From positions 1 through 64,000 of the forward strand of contig NZ_KB902408.1 in assembly GCF_000379525.1 (NCBI RefSeq): a stretch of DNA of 64,000 nucleotides, read 5' to 3'. The notes below the pieces were generated by a model. The model was not told where the DNA came from and did no database searches. It saw only the letters and a list, made by a program, of their open reading frames with translations. This document shows, piece by piece, positions 8,455-18,194 of the stretch (position 1 is the stretch's first letter; each line of letters starts with the position of its first letter). The stretch is from Lamprocystis purpurea DSM 4197 (GTDB lineage Bacteria; Pseudomonadota; Gammaproteobacteria; Chromatiales; Chromatiaceae). Both the position numbers and the translations under genes were made by a program.

Positions 8455-11400
8455 ATGTCCGCTAAGAAAGACGAAAAACAGTTCAAATACCCCGGTATTC
8501 GTATGGCGATGGACGGCAACACGGCCGTGATCATGTGCGAGCGGGAGGCGTCGGACGCCGCGGGGGCCTATCCGATCACGCCATCGACTCAGATGGGTGA
8601 ATACTGGGCCGAGGAGGTGGCAGCCGGCCACATCAACATTTCCGGCAATCCGCTGATCTTCGTCGAACCTGAATCCGAGCACGCCGCAGCTGCGGTGACT
8701 GCCGGCATGTCGATGACCGGCCTGCGGGCGGTGAATTTCTCTTCCGCGCAGGGCGTGGCCTTCATGCACGAGTCGCTCTATGGGGCGGTCGGCAAGCGGC
8801 TGCCCTATGTGCTCAATATCGGCGCCCGCGCCATCACCAAGGCGTCACTGAACGTCCACTGCGGCCACGATGATTACCACTGTATCGACGATACCGGCTT
8901 CTTTCAGGTCTTCGGCAAGAGCGCCCAGGAGGCCGCGGACCTGAGTGTGATCGCGCGTAAGGTGGCGGAACTCTCGCTCACCCCCGCCGCGGTCGGCCAG
9001 GACGGCTTTCTGACCACCCACCTGATCGAGCCGCTGCGTGTCCCGGAGCGTGAACTGATCGCCGAATACCTGGGTCGTCCGGACGACATTATTCCTTGTC
9101 CCACCCCGGCGCAGAAGATGATCTACGGAGAAACCCGGCGGCGCGTCCCCATGCTGTGGGACGTGGACAATCCGGCGCTGTCCAGCCCGGTGCAGAACCA
9201 GGATGCTTATATGCAGGCGGTGGCCGCCCAGCGTCCCTATTTCTTCGATCACATCGAGGCGATCGCCGATCGGGCGATGGACGAATACTACAATCTCACC
9301 GGTCGGCGCTACCGGCGGGCCAGCGGCTATTCCATCGATGACGCCGAGTATCTGATTCTGGGTCAGGGCAGTATGGTGACCCAGGCCGAGGCGGTCACGG
9401 ACTATCTGCGCGACACCCGCAAGCTCAAGGTCGGCGTGGTGAATCTCACCATGTGGCGCCCCTTCCCGGGCGACCTGATCGCCCGTCTGCTCCAGGGCAA
9501 ACGCGGGGTGGCGGTGCTCGAACGGACCGATCAGCCGTTGGCTGAAGATTTGCCGATCATGCGCGAGGTTCGCGCGGCACTCGCCAAAAGCCTGGAAAAC
9601 GCCGCCGTCGGCAAGGGCGAAGCACTCCCCTATCCGGCGTATCCCACCTACAAGCAGGGCGATATGCCCAGACTCTATTCCGGCTGCTACGGCCTGGGGT
9701 CGCGCGATCTGCAGCCGGAGGGTCTGATCGCCGCGGTGGAGAATATGCTGCCGAACGGCAAGCGCCGCAGCTTCTATTATCTATCGGTCGATTTCGTGCG
9801 CGAGGCGGCCAATCCCAAGGATGAAATTCGCATCCATCGGCTCACCGATGCCTATCCCGGCATCGGCGATCTGGCCCTGCGCGGCAGCGAGAATCCCAAT
9901 CTGTTGCCCAAGGGTGCGATCACGGTGCGGATGCACTCGGTCGGCGGCTGGGGCGCCGTGACCACGGGTAAAAACCTGGCCATGACGCTCTATGAACTGC
10001 TCGGTTTCGACATACGGGCCAATCCCAAATACGGTTCGGAAAAGAAGGGTCAGCCGACCACCTACTTCCTGTCCGCCGCTCCGGAGGAAATCCGGCTCAA
10101 TTGCGAATACACCTATGTCGATGTGGTGATGTCGCCTGACCCCAATGTGTTCACCCATTCGAACCCGCTTTCCGGGCTCGATAAAGGCGGCTCATTCATC
10201 GTTCAGTCGAGCCTCGACAATCCCGAGCAGGTGTGGGCGAGTTTTCCGCCGCAGGCCCGCAAATTCATGATCGATAACGGGATCCGCGTCTTCTATATCG
10301 ACGGGTTCAAGATCGCCCGTGAAGAGGCGTCCGATGTCGAGATGCAGTACCGCATGCAGGGCAATGCCTTCCAGGGTGCCTTCTTTGCGGCCTCGCCCCT
10401 GATGGAGCGGTCCGGACTCACCGAGGAGGGCCTGTTCACGGCGATCGGCGATCAATTGCGCGAGAAGTTCGGCGGTAAGGGCGAGCGGGTGGTGCAGGAC
10501 AACCTGCGCATCGTGCGCCGCGGCTTCGACGAGATCATCGAGATCAAAGACAAGCCGGTCATCGCCGGTCAACTCATCTCGCGCAAGACACCGGGGCTGC
10601 CGGTCATGCTGAAGACGCTGCCCGAGGGCGATGGCGGCATCACCGACGTGCATCGGTTCTGGGAGCAGACCGGCGTCTTCTATGCCACCGGCCGCGGCAG
10701 CGACAATCTGGTCGACCCGCAGATGGCCGTGTCGCTGATGCCGGCCTCCACCGGCGTCTACCGTGACATGACGCAGATCCGGTTCGACTATCCGAAATAC
10801 CTGCCGGAAAACTGCACCGCCTGCGGCAACTGTTTCTCCGTGTGCCCGGACAGTGCCATCCCGGGCCTGGTGAACACCATCTCCGATATCTTCGCTACCG
10901 CCATCAACCGGGTCGAGCGGACCCTGCCCACCCAGCACCTGCGCCGTGAAACCCGCGCCGTGGAGAAGCGCCTGCGTGAACTGATCGCGGGCGCCGGAGA
11001 AGCCGCGGACATGCGCACCCTGATGGATCGGGCGGTGCTCGAGACCCTGGCGGCCTTCAGCGGTGAGCCGGAGCAGAAGCCGGTCCTGGAAAAGGAAATG
11101 GGCCTGATGATGGCCGCGCTGGGCGATTACCAGTTTGCCGTCACCAAGCCGTATTGGACCAATCGTGAGAAGAAGCAGTCGGGCACCGGCGGGCTCTTCA
11201 GCATCACCGTGAATCCCTATACTTGCAAAGGCTGCATGGAGTGCATCGAGGTCTGCGGCGACGGCGCCCTGATCGCCGAGCCCCAGACCCCCGACAGCAT
11301 CGTGCAGATGCAGGCCCGCTGGAAGACCTGGCTGGCGCTGCCGACCACCGACCCGTCGTTCATCCGCATCGACGATCTGGACGGCAAGGTGGGTGCCCTG

Positions 11401-13374
11401 GAGACCTTGTTGCTCGATAAGGGCAATTATCAATCCATGGTCTCGGGTGACGGGTCCTGCATGGGCTGCGGCGAGAAGACGGTCATCCATCTGTTCACCG
11501 CCACGGTTGCCGCCCTGATGCAGCCGCGGGTCAAGGCCCATCTGGCCGAGCTCGACGACCTCATCAACCGGCTGGAAACCCATGTGCGGCTCAAGCTCGC
11601 CGCCGGGGTCAACCTGAGCGACAGCGCCGCCATCGTGCGGGCGCTCGACAGCAGCAAGCATACCGACCTCACGCTGTCGGATCTCTCCGCTCAACTCGAC
11701 CGCAGCGGTCAGCCGGTCGATACGGAATGGCTGCGCTGGGTCACCGGACTGCTCGATAAACTGCGGCATCTCAAGACCCAATACACCAAGCCGCAGCCGC
11801 GTTCGACCATGGGGATCGTGAACTCCACCGGCTGTACCTCGGTGTGGGGTTCCACCTGGCCCTACAATCCCTATCCCTTCCCCTGGACCAATCACCTGTT
11901 CCAGGACTCGCCGTCCATCGCGCTCGGGCTCTTCGAGGGCCACATGTGCAAGATGGCCGAGGGCTTCAAGGCGGTGCGGATGGCGCGGCTGGAGCTGGAA
12001 GGCAAGTACAACGAGGCCGAGCATCACAAGTTCTTCACCTATTACGATTGGAAGCAGTTCAGCGAAGAGGAGTGGCGGCTGTGTCCGCCGGTGGTCGCGG
12101 TGGGCGGTGACGGGGCCATGTACGACATCGGGTTCCAGAACCTCTCGCGCGTCCTCGCCTCGTCCCATCCGGTGAAGGTCCTGGTGCTCGATACCCAGGT
12201 CTATTCCAATACCGGTGGTCAGTCCTGTACCTCCGGCTTCATTGGCCAGGTGGCGGACATGGCGCCCTACGGCAAGGTCGGGCGGGGCAAGACCGAGATC
12301 CGCAAGGAGGTCGCGCTGATCGGTGCGGCGCATCGCGGGTGCTTTGTCCTGTCCAGTGCGACCTCGCATATGACCCATTTGCTGGAGGGCTATATCGACG
12401 GTCTGAACAGTCGTCATCCGACCCTGTTCAATGTCTATAGTTCCTGCCAGCCGGAACACGGGATCGGTGACGATATGTCCACCCGTCAGGCGCGGATGGC
12501 CGTGGAGTCGCGGGCGTATCCGCTGTTCCGTTTCGACCCGGACGCGGGAACCACCTTCGAGGAGTGCTGTTCGGTCGAGGGTAATCCGAACATAGACCAG
12601 GACTGGATCTCCTGGACCCTGAAGTACACCGACGACAAGGGCGCACCGGCCGAAATGACCGTACCCTTCACCTTCGCCGACTTCGCGATGAGCGAGGGGC
12701 GCTTCCGCAAGCACTTCCGCAAGGCGCCGCCCGAGACCTGGAACGACTCCATGGTGCCCTTGGCGGAGTTCCTGGATCTGTCCGAAGACGAACGGGACGG
12801 GCTCTTCCCCTACATCTGGGGAGTGGACGGCAAGAACCGGCTGATGCGCGTCCTGGTGTCCGCGGAACTGGTGCGCTCGACCGAGGAACGCCGGGGCTAC
12901 TGGTCGCAGTTGCGCGGCATCTGCGGCCAACTCAATCAGGTCGACGTGGAACAGATCCGCAATCAGGCGAAGGCCGAAATGGCCCAGAAACTCACCAGCA
13001 GCCTGCTTGCAATGGCCGGCGGGGACATGGGGGCCTTGGTTGCACTCGGCGGCAACGGCGGCAACGGCGGCATCGGCATCCAGGCCGACAGTGCCGGTGC
13101 CGGCGCCGGTACCGGTACCGGGCAATGGTCGCCGGTGTGGATCGACACCCCGGAGTGCACGGCCTGCGACGAGTGCATCAACATCAACCCGAAGATCTTC
13201 AAGTACAACGGGGCCAAGCAAGCCGAGGTGGCGGACGCCCGCGGCGGACCCTTCAAGGATATCGTCAAGGCGGCCGAGAAGTGCACCGCCGGGTGCATTC
13301 ATCCGGGAACGCCCTTCAACCCGGCCGAGGCCGGGGTCGATAAACTGATCAAGCGGGCGGAGAAATACCAGTAG
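8455..13374 (+). CDS. nifJ: giant single-chain pyruvate:ferredoxin oxidoreductase fused to a C-terminal ferredoxin
   Basis: 1639 residues against roughly 1,170-1,230 for ordinary single-chain PFOR. It interconverts pyruvate plus CoA with acetyl-CoA, CO2 and reduced ferredoxin. Order of domains: pyruvate-binding core (GAYPITPSTQMGEYW near residue 40), transketolase-like and gamma domains, [4Fe-4S] motif CTACGNCFSVCP at about 785 and CKGCMECIEVC at about 922. The TPP domain has GDGSCMGCGEKT at about 998 and GGDGAMYDIG with NTGG at about 1217-1260. A roughly 110-residue insert separates the two ferredoxin motifs. A Gly-rich linker then leads to an extra cluster domain, CTACDEC...CTAGC, at about 1565-1615. 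The ATG at 8455 is preferred over 8407 because conserved sequence starts there. It sits between rnfB and rnfC. Confidence 0.93.
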   Translation: MSAKKDEKQFKYPGIRMAMDGNTAVIMCEREASDAAGAYPITPSTQMGEYWAEEVAAGHINISGNPLIFVEPESEHAAAAVTAGMSMTGLRAVNFSSAQGVAFMHESLYGAVGKRLPYVLNIGARAITKASLNVHCGHDDYHCIDDTGFFQVFGKSAQEAADLSVIARKVAELSLTPAAVGQDGFLTTHLIEPLRVPERELIAEYLGRPDDIIPCPTPAQKMIYGETRRRVPMLWDVDNPALSSPVQNQDAYMQAVAAQRPYFFDHIEAIADRAMDEYYNLTGRRYRRASGYSIDDAEYLILGQGSMVTQAEAVTDYLRDTRKLKVGVVNLTMWRPFPGDLIARLLQGKRGVAVLERTDQPLAEDLPIMREVRAALAKSLENAAVGKGEALPYPAYPTYKQGDMPRLYSGCYGLGSRDLQPEGLIAAVENMLPNGKRRSFYYLSVDFVREAANPKDEIRIHRLTDAYPGIGDLALRGSENPNLLPKGAITVRMHSVGGWGAVTTGKNLAMTLYELLGFDIRANPKYGSEKKGQPTTYFLSAAPEEIRLNCEYTYVDVVMSPDPNVFTHSNPLSGLDKGGSFIVQSSLDNPEQVWASFPPQARKFMIDNGIRVFYIDGFKIAREEASDVEMQYRMQGNAFQGAFFAASPLMERSGLTEEGLFTAIGDQLREKFGGKGERVVQDNLRIVRRGFDEIIEIKDKPVIAGQLISRKTPGLPVMLKTLPEGDGGITDVHRFWEQTGVFYATGRGSDNLVDPQMAVSLMPASTGVYRDMTQIRFDYPKYLPENCTACGNCFSVCPDSAIPGLVNTISDIFATAINRVERTLPTQHLRRETRAVEKRLRELIAGAGEAADMRTLMDRAVLETLAAFSGEPEQKPVLEKEMGLMMAALGDYQFAVTKPYWTNREKKQSGTGGLFSITVNPYTCKGCMECIEVCGDGALIAEPQTPDSIVQMQARWKTWLALPTTDPSFIRIDDLDGKVGALETLLLDKGNYQSMVSGDGSCMGCGEKTVIHLFTATVAALMQPRVKAHLAELDDLINRLETHVRLKLAAGVNLSDSAAIVRALDSSKHTDLTLSDLSAQLDRSGQPVDTEWLRWVTGLLDKLRHLKTQYTKPQPRSTMGIVNSTGCTSVWGSTWPYNPYPFPWTNHLFQDSPSIALGLFEGHMCKMAEGFKAVRMARLELEGKYNEAEHHKFFTYYDWKQFSEEEWRLCPPVVAVGGDGAMYDIGFQNLSRVLASSHPVKVLVLDTQVYSNTGGQSCTSGFIGQVADMAPYGKVGRGKTEIRKEVALIGAAHRGCFVLSSATSHMTHLLEGYIDGLNSRHPTLFNVYSSCQPEHGIGDDMSTRQARMAVESRAYPLFRFDPDAGTTFEECCSVEGNPNIDQDWISWTLKYTDDKGAPAEMTVPFTFADFAMSEGRFRKHFRKAPPETWNDSMVPLAEFLDLSEDERDGLFPYIWGVDGKNRLMRVLVSAELVRSTEERRGYWSQLRGICGQLNQVDVEQIRNQAKAEMAQKLTSSLLAMAGGDMGALVALGGNGGNGGIGIQADSAGAGAGTGTGQWSPVWIDTPECTACDECININPKIFKYNGAKQAEVADARGGPFKDIVKAAEKCTAGCIHPGTPFNPAEAGVDKLIKRAEKYQ

Positions 13375-13376
13375 CC

Positions 13377-14837
13377 ATGAGCAACGGCACCTCACAAGAC
13401 CCGCCGAAAGGGGCGGGCGGCACTTGGCGGCCAATGATCGCGCGCATGCTCGCCGGTCTGCGCCCGGCCTCCGCCCGCCCCGGCGGCCATGGGTCCGGGC
13501 TGCTGCGGATCTTCCGCAAGCGCAAGACCTTCCCCCACGGGATCTATCCCGTGGAGCACAAAGAATGGACGGCGGACAAGCCGATCCGGCGTCTGCCGTT
13601 CGCGCCGGTGCTGGTCCTGCCGCTGGCCCAGCATCGGGGGGCGCCGTCGCAGCCATTGGTGCAGGTCGGTCAAGAGGTGGTGCGGGGCGAGCCGATCGCC
13701 CGCGCCGCGGGGTTCGTCTCGGTGCCCATGCACGCGCCGGCCACCGGGGTGATTCAGGCGATCGACCTGGCGCCGACCCCGGAAGGCCCCAAGACGATGG
13801 CCATCTTTCTCAAGGTCTATCAGGCGGACCCGCAGCAGGTACTGTTCGACACCGGCCACGACATCGATTCCATGACCAACGAGGAGGTCGTGGCGGCGGT
13901 GCAGGAGGCTGGTCTGGTGGGTCTGGGCGGCGCCGCTTTCCCCAGTCATGTGAAGCTCATGCCGCCCAAGGACGCGGTGATCGATACGGTGATCGTCAAC
14001 GGGTGCGAGTGCGAGCCCTATCTCACCTGTGACCACCGGGTGATGCTGGAGCAGACCGACGCCCTGGTGCGCGGCATCCGGTTGATCATGCGGGTCACGG
14101 GGGCCAAGCGGGCCATCATCGGGGTGGAAGACAACAAGCTGAACGCGGTGGATCAAATCCGCGCCAAGCTGCCCGCCAATCTGCCGATCACCGCCGAGGC
14201 GGTCGAAAGCAAATACCCGCAGGGTGCCGAGAAGATGCTCATCAAGAGTCTGCTCGGCAAGGAGGTGCCGGTCGGCGGCCTGCCCGCCCATGTGGGCGTG
14301 GCGGTGTTCAATGTCGGCACCCTGGCCCAGATCGGCGATCTGCTGCCCAAGGGCCGCGGCCTGATCGAGCGGGTGGTGACGGTGAGCGGGCCGGCGGTGA
14401 CCAATCCCGGCAACTTCATGGTACCGATCGGCACGCCGGTGCGTTTCCTGCTGAACCATGTCGGGACCAAGCCAACCCTGGGTCAGGTGATTCTGGGCGG
14501 GGCCATGATGGGGATGTCCGTGTCCTCGATCGATGTTCCGGTCACCAAGGGTGTTTCCGGGATTGTGGCCCTGGAGCGCGACGAGGACGATCCGGCGCGG
14601 CGTCAGGTCTATCCCTGCATCAAGTGCGGCGAATGTCTCAAGGCCTGTCCGATCAACCTCAATCCATCCATGCTGGGTGAGTTGGCGCAGGCGCGCGAGT
14701 ATGGGCTCATGGCTCAGGGCTACAATCTGGATCAGTGTTTCGAGTGCGGCAGTTGCGCCTATGTCTGTCCATCGAACATCCCGCTGACTCAGTATTTCCG
14801 TATCGCCAAGTCGATCAACCGGGAGAGGAAGAACTAA
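13377..14837 (+). CDS. rnfC: electron transport complex subunit RnfC
   Basis: 486 residues. It begins with a lipoyl-like/SLBB region (TFPHGIYPVEHKEWT) and contains the NADH/FMN-binding segment GLVGLGGAAFPSHVK and NGCECEPYLTCDHR. It ends with two [4Fe-4S] motifs, CIKCGECLKACP and CFECGSCAYVCP. RnfC is the peripheral NADH-oxidising or NAD+-reducing subunit. An N-terminal extension of about 45 residues before LLRIFRKRKTFPHGI may include a late start. It starts 2 nt after the nifJ stop, so co-transcription and coupling are likely. Confidence 0.95.
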   Translation: MSNGTSQDPPKGAGGTWRPMIARMLAGLRPASARPGGHGSGLLRIFRKRKTFPHGIYPVEHKEWTADKPIRRLPFAPVLVLPLAQHRGAPSQPLVQVGQEVVRGEPIARAAGFVSVPMHAPATGVIQAIDLAPTPEGPKTMAIFLKVYQADPQQVLFDTGHDIDSMTNEEVVAAVQEAGLVGLGGAAFPSHVKLMPPKDAVIDTVIVNGCECEPYLTCDHRVMLEQTDALVRGIRLIMRVTGAKRAIIGVEDNKLNAVDQIRAKLPANLPITAEAVESKYPQGAEKMLIKSLLGKEVPVGGLPAHVGVAVFNVGTLAQIGDLLPKGRGLIERVVTVSGPAVTNPGNFMVPIGTPVRFLLNHVGTKPTLGQVILGGAMMGMSVSSIDVPVTKGVSGIVALERDEDDPARRQVYPCIKCGECLKACPINLNPSMLGELAQAREYGLMAQGYNLDQCFECGSCAYVCPSNIPLTQYFRIAKSINRERKN

Positions 14838-14843
14838 GCCGCC

Positions 14844-15893
14844 ATGGTTAAAGGCATCGAGATCCGCACCTCCCCGCACCTCAAGCGGGCGCTCAATGTG
14901 CAGCAGATCATGCGCAGCGTGGTGTACGCCATGCTGCCGATCTGTGCCTTCGCCATCTGGCAGTTCGGGCTCAGCGCCGCCCTGCTGTTGGCGACGACCA
15001 CCGGTGCCGCGGTGGCCACCGAAGCCTGGTTCTCGCGCCTGCGCGGGGCGGGCAATACGGTGGCCGACTGGTCGGCGGTCATCACCGGCATCCTGCTCGG
15101 ACTCACCCTGCCGCCCGGCTTTCCGTTGTGGATGGCCGCGGTGGCGGCTTTCGTGGGTATCGGGCTCGGCAAGGCACTGTTCGGCGGCTTGGGCTACAAC
15201 GTGATGAATCCGGCCCTGATCGGCCGGGCCTTCGTCCAGGCCGCGTTTCCGGTGGCCATCACCACCTGGACCCCGGCCTTCGCCCCGAGCCGCTTCGTTG
15301 AACTGATCCCGACCACGCTGACCGCACCCTTCATGCGGCCGGAGTCGGTGACTGACTGGATCGCCGGGCTGGGCGTCGATTCCTGGACCGGTGCCACCCC
15401 CCTGGCGATGCAGAAGTTCCAGCATGTCGAAACACCGGCCTGGGACACCTTCGCCGGGTTGGTGTCCGGTTCGGCGGGCGAGACCTCGGCCCTGCTGATC
15501 CTGGTATGCGGTCTGTGGCTGGCCTGGCGCGGCTGTCTGGACTGGCGCATCCCGGCCAGCGTGCTGGCGGGCGCCGCGCTCACCGCGCTGCCGTTCTGGC
15601 TGGTCGATCCCGGCCTCTATCCCTCGCCCTGGTTCGTCCTCTCGTCCGGCGGTCTGATGCTCGCCGCCTGGTTCATGGCCAGCGACATGGTGGCCTCGCC
15701 GGTGACACCCTGGGGGGCGATCATCTACGGTGTGTTCATTGGTGCGCTGACGGTGATCATCCGGCTCTTCGGCGGCTTGGTGGAGGGGGTGATGTATGCC
15801 ATTTTGCTCGGCAATGCCGCCGGTCCGCTGATCTCGGCCTGGACTCAGCCGCGGGTCTATGGGGCGGTGAAAAAGGCGCGCGCCAAGTCCTGA
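14844..15893 (+). CDS. rnfD: electron transport complex subunit RnfD
   Basis: 349-residue membrane subunit starting MVKGIEIRTSPHLKR, typical of RnfD/NqrB. About eight to ten hydrophobic segments are visible. WTGATPLAMQK near residue 180 holds the threonine that normally carries covalent FMN (S/T-G-A-T). LGYNVMNPALIGRAF is another family signature. It forms part of the ion-translocating core with RnfA, RnfE and RnfG. It starts 6 nt after rnfC. Confidence 0.95.
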   Translation: MVKGIEIRTSPHLKRALNVQQIMRSVVYAMLPICAFAIWQFGLSAALLLATTTGAAVATEAWFSRLRGAGNTVADWSAVITGILLGLTLPPGFPLWMAAVAAFVGIGLGKALFGGLGYNVMNPALIGRAFVQAAFPVAITTWTPAFAPSRFVELIPTTLTAPFMRPESVTDWIAGLGVDSWTGATPLAMQKFQHVETPAWDTFAGLVSGSAGETSALLILVCGLWLAWRGCLDWRIPASVLAGAALTALPFWLVDPGLYPSPWFVLSSGGLMLAAWFMASDMVASPVTPWGAIIYGVFIGALTVIIRLFGGLVEGVMYAILLGNAAGPLISAWTQPRVYGAVKKARAKS

Positions 15894-16050
15894 TCCCCGG
15901 CCGCGGGTGCGCCCGCGGCTCGCGATGGGGCCGCACCGTCCGGTACCGCGCGGTGCCGGGATGCAGCCACCGTCGTCAGGGTGGATCAGCGTGGTCGCCG
16001 CACCGCGCGGGCGACCGGACGTTCTCAGGATCAACAGGTTTTTTCCGACT

Positions 16051-16758
16051 ATGACCAATGACGTACAAGTCGAGGCACCGCAGGCCCCGCCGGATGCAAC
16101 GCCGACCTTCGCCATGCTGCGCACACTGGGGGGGATCTCGCTGATCTCCGGACTGCTGGTGGTGCTGGCCTATCAATTCACGCTGCCGATCATCGCGGAG
16201 AATCAGCGCGTGCGGACCGAGCAGGCGGTCTTCCGGGTCGTTCCGGGCGCCGTCACCAAGCGCGACTTCGTCCTGACCGACGCGGGGTTGGCACCGGCGG
16301 GGGAGGGTGTTCAGGGCGAACTGATCTATGCCGCTTATGATGCGGCCGACCAACTCAAGGGCGTCGCGATCACCGGTGTTGGCAACGGCTACGCCGGGCC
16401 GGTGACCGTGCTGTTCAATTACGACCCCGCCTGCCAGTGCATCGTCGGCAGCAAGATATTGCAAATGACCGAGACTCCGGGATTCGGCGACAAGATGGAG
16501 ACCGATCCGGCGTTTCTGGAGAATCTGAAGGCCCTGGATGCCAAGCTCAATGCCGATGGGACGGCGCTCATCAACCCCATTGTGACCGTCAAGAACGGCA
16601 GCAAGACTCACCCCTGGCAGATCGACGCCATCAGCGGCGCAACCCTCTCCTCCAATGCCATGGGGAAGGCGGCCAATACCGCCGCACAACGGGCAGCGCC
16701 AGCGATCCAGCGGGATCTCGCGAAGCTCACCGCGGCCAACCACACCGGGCAGGACTGA
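16051..16758 (+). CDS. rnfG: electron transport complex subunit RnfG
   Basis: 235 residues from the ATG at 16051. There is one N-terminal membrane helix (ISLISGLLVVLAYQFTLPII), then a periplasmic FMN-binding domain with ETPGFGDKME and the flavinylation motif ISGATLSSNA, whose threonine takes FMN from the ApbE enzyme. The frame is open upstream to 15907, but that part is Arg/Pro-rich and unlike the family. RnfG passes electrons along the flavin chain of the complex. A 157-bp gap separates it from rnfD, larger than elsewhere in the operon. Confidence 0.93.
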   Translation: MTNDVQVEAPQAPPDATPTFAMLRTLGGISLISGLLVVLAYQFTLPIIAENQRVRTEQAVFRVVPGAVTKRDFVLTDAGLAPAGEGVQGELIYAAYDAADQLKGVAITGVGNGYAGPVTVLFNYDPACQCIVGSKILQMTETPGFGDKMETDPAFLENLKALDAKLNADGTALINPIVTVKNGSKTHPWQIDAISGATLSSNAMGKAANTAAQRAAPAIQRDLAKLTAANHTGQD

Positions 16759-16762
16759 CATC

Positions 16763-17425
16763 ATGGCCGAATTGCCGAAACACCAGGAAGATCTGAGTCT
16801 GGATACCTTCGTTCGGGGTCTTTGGAAGGAGAACCCGGTCTTCGTCATGCTGCTCGGGATGTGCCCGACATTGGCCGTGTCCAACTCGGCCATCAATGCC
16901 ATCTCGATGGGGCTCGCGACGACCTTCGTACTTGCCGGCTCGGGGGCGCTGATTTCCTGGCTGCGGAATTGGATTCCCAAGCAGGTGCGGATCGCGAGCT
17001 ATATCGTGATCATCGCGACCTTCGTGACGATCGTGGATTACGCTATTCAAGCCATCAGTCTGGACCTCTATGCCGCGCTGGGCGCGTTCATCCAGCTGAT
17101 CGTAGTCAACTGCATCATCCTGGGCCGCGCCGAGGCCTATGCCTCGCAGCAGCGTTTGGTGCCGACTCTGGTGAACAGTCTGGGAATCGGTGCCGGCTTC
17201 ACCATCGCCCTGTTCGCGCTGGGGTCGGTGCGTGAAATCCTGGGCAGCGGGACACTCTTCGGTCTGCACCTGTTCGGCGCTGGATTCCAGCCCTGGGTGG
17301 TGATGGTCCTGCCCCCCGGCGGCTTCTTCGTACTGGGTGCCTGGCTCTTGTTGTTCAATTGGATCAAGCAACGCGGCGAGCGTCGCGCCGATGCCCCGAC
17401 TGGAGTTCCCGCCAATGCACGCTGA
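16763..17425 (+). CDS. rnfE: electron transport complex subunit RnfE
   Basis: 220-residue membrane protein with six hydrophobic segments. Family signatures are GLWKENPVFVMLLGMCPTLAVS near the N-terminus and QLIVVNCIILGRAEA in the middle; the cysteines in these two segments are those expected to bind the membrane-embedded iron centre shared with RnfA. The frame is open upstream to 16655, but the ATG at 16763, 4 nt after rnfG, matches the family start. It overlaps rnfA by 11 nt. Confidence 0.94.
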   Translation: MAELPKHQEDLSLDTFVRGLWKENPVFVMLLGMCPTLAVSNSAINAISMGLATTFVLAGSGALISWLRNWIPKQVRIASYIVIIATFVTIVDYAIQAISLDLYAALGAFIQLIVVNCIILGRAEAYASQQRLVPTLVNSLGIGAGFTIALFALGSVREILGSGTLFGLHLFGAGFQPWVVMVLPPGGFFVLGAWLLLFNWIKQRGERRADAPTGVPANAR

Positions 17426-18005
17426 GTCGCTCCCGTCGATCTTCCTCAACGCCGCGATCGTCAACAATTTCGTATTGGCAATGTTTCTCGGCATCTGCCC
17501 CTTTCTGGGTGTCTCGTCGAAGAAAGAGACGTCCTGGAACATGGGGTTGGCGGTCATCTTCGTGCTCCTGGTCAGCTCCGCCGCGGCGTTCGGAATCAAC
17601 TGGCTGCTGGTCAATCTGGAGCTCGAATTCCTGCGGCTGATTTGCTACATCGCGGTCATCGCCTCGACCGTGCAACTCGTCGAGATGTTCGTCAAGCGCT
17701 ATAGCCCCGCGCTGTTCCGGTCGTTGGGTATCTTCCTGCCGCTCATCACCACCAATTGCGCGGTCCTCGGTCTGGCCCTGTTTCAGACCCAGAAGGAATA
17801 CGACTTCATCCAGAGTTTGGTCTACGCCTTGGGTGCCGGGGCCGGATTCACCCTGGCCCTGATGCTGATGGCCGGGCTGCGCGAACGCCTGGCCCTGGCG
17901 CGGGTGCCGGACGTGAGTCAGGGTGCGGCCCTGACTCTGATGCTCGCGGGGCTGCTGTCGCTGGCTTTCATGGGGTTCGCCGGGTTGGGAGGCTCCCATG
18001 GTTAA
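17415..18005 (+). CDS. rnfA: electron transport complex subunit RnfA
   Basis: 196 residues, six membrane segments. Signatures are NNFVLAMFLGICPFLGVS and LITTNCAVLGLALF, the inverted-topology partner motifs to those of RnfE with their iron-ligating cysteines. The ATG at 17415 inside the end of rnfE fits the usual length; an in-frame ATG at 17391 is an alternative. Its stop overlaps the next small gene by 8 nt. Confidence 0.94.
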   Translation: MHAESLPSIFLNAAIVNNFVLAMFLGICPFLGVSSKKETSWNMGLAVIFVLLVSSAAAFGINWLLVNLELEFLRLICYIAVIASTVQLVEMFVKRYSPALFRSLGIFLPLITTNCAVLGLALFQTQKEYDFIQSLVYALGAGAGFTLALMLMAGLRERLALARVPDVSQGAALTLMLAGLLSLAFMGFAGLGGSHG

Positions 18006-18174
18006 GGCGCTCACCGCATCTCTGGTGATTTTCGCCGTCATGCTGGGCTGGCTTTGGGTGCAGGCGGCCTATGCCCGCTTTGCGCGGCGCTACCCGGAAT
18101 TAGGCCCCTTCCGCGGCGATGGCGGGTGCGGCGGCGGCTGCTCCTGCGGTAAGGGCAACTGCGAGCGGGATTGA
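17998..18174 (+). CDS. 58-residue Cys-rich single-pass membrane protein, possible Rnf maturation factor
   Basis: Small gene beginning MVKALTASLVIF. It has one membrane helix (about residues 5-24) followed by a short positively charged stretch and a C-terminal cluster CGGGCSCGKGNC with four cysteines. It overlaps the end of rnfA by 8 nt, so it is translationally coupled to the complex. The layout, an anchor followed by a Cys cluster, recalls NqrM, the small protein needed to deliver iron to the related Na+-NQR, but the sequence is not that of NqrM. I infer a role in inserting the RnfA/RnfE iron centre; this is untested. Confidence 0.7.
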   Translation: MVKALTASLVIFAVMLGWLWVQAAYARFARRYPELGPFRGDGGCGGGCSCGKGNCERD

Positions 18175-18194
18175 GGACTCGGGATCAGCCGTCG

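Noticed and set aside
8127-8465. ILLVSFGGP-like peptide between rnfB and nifJ, reminiscent of a ferrochelatase N-terminus
   Set aside because: Only about ten residues match and the rest is unrelated; treated as chance.
10192-13656. 1154-codon open frame on the minus strand
   Set aside because: It is antisense to nifJ, with no family resemblance; long antisense frames are expected at this GC content. The same applies to the minus-strand frame at 13392-16124.
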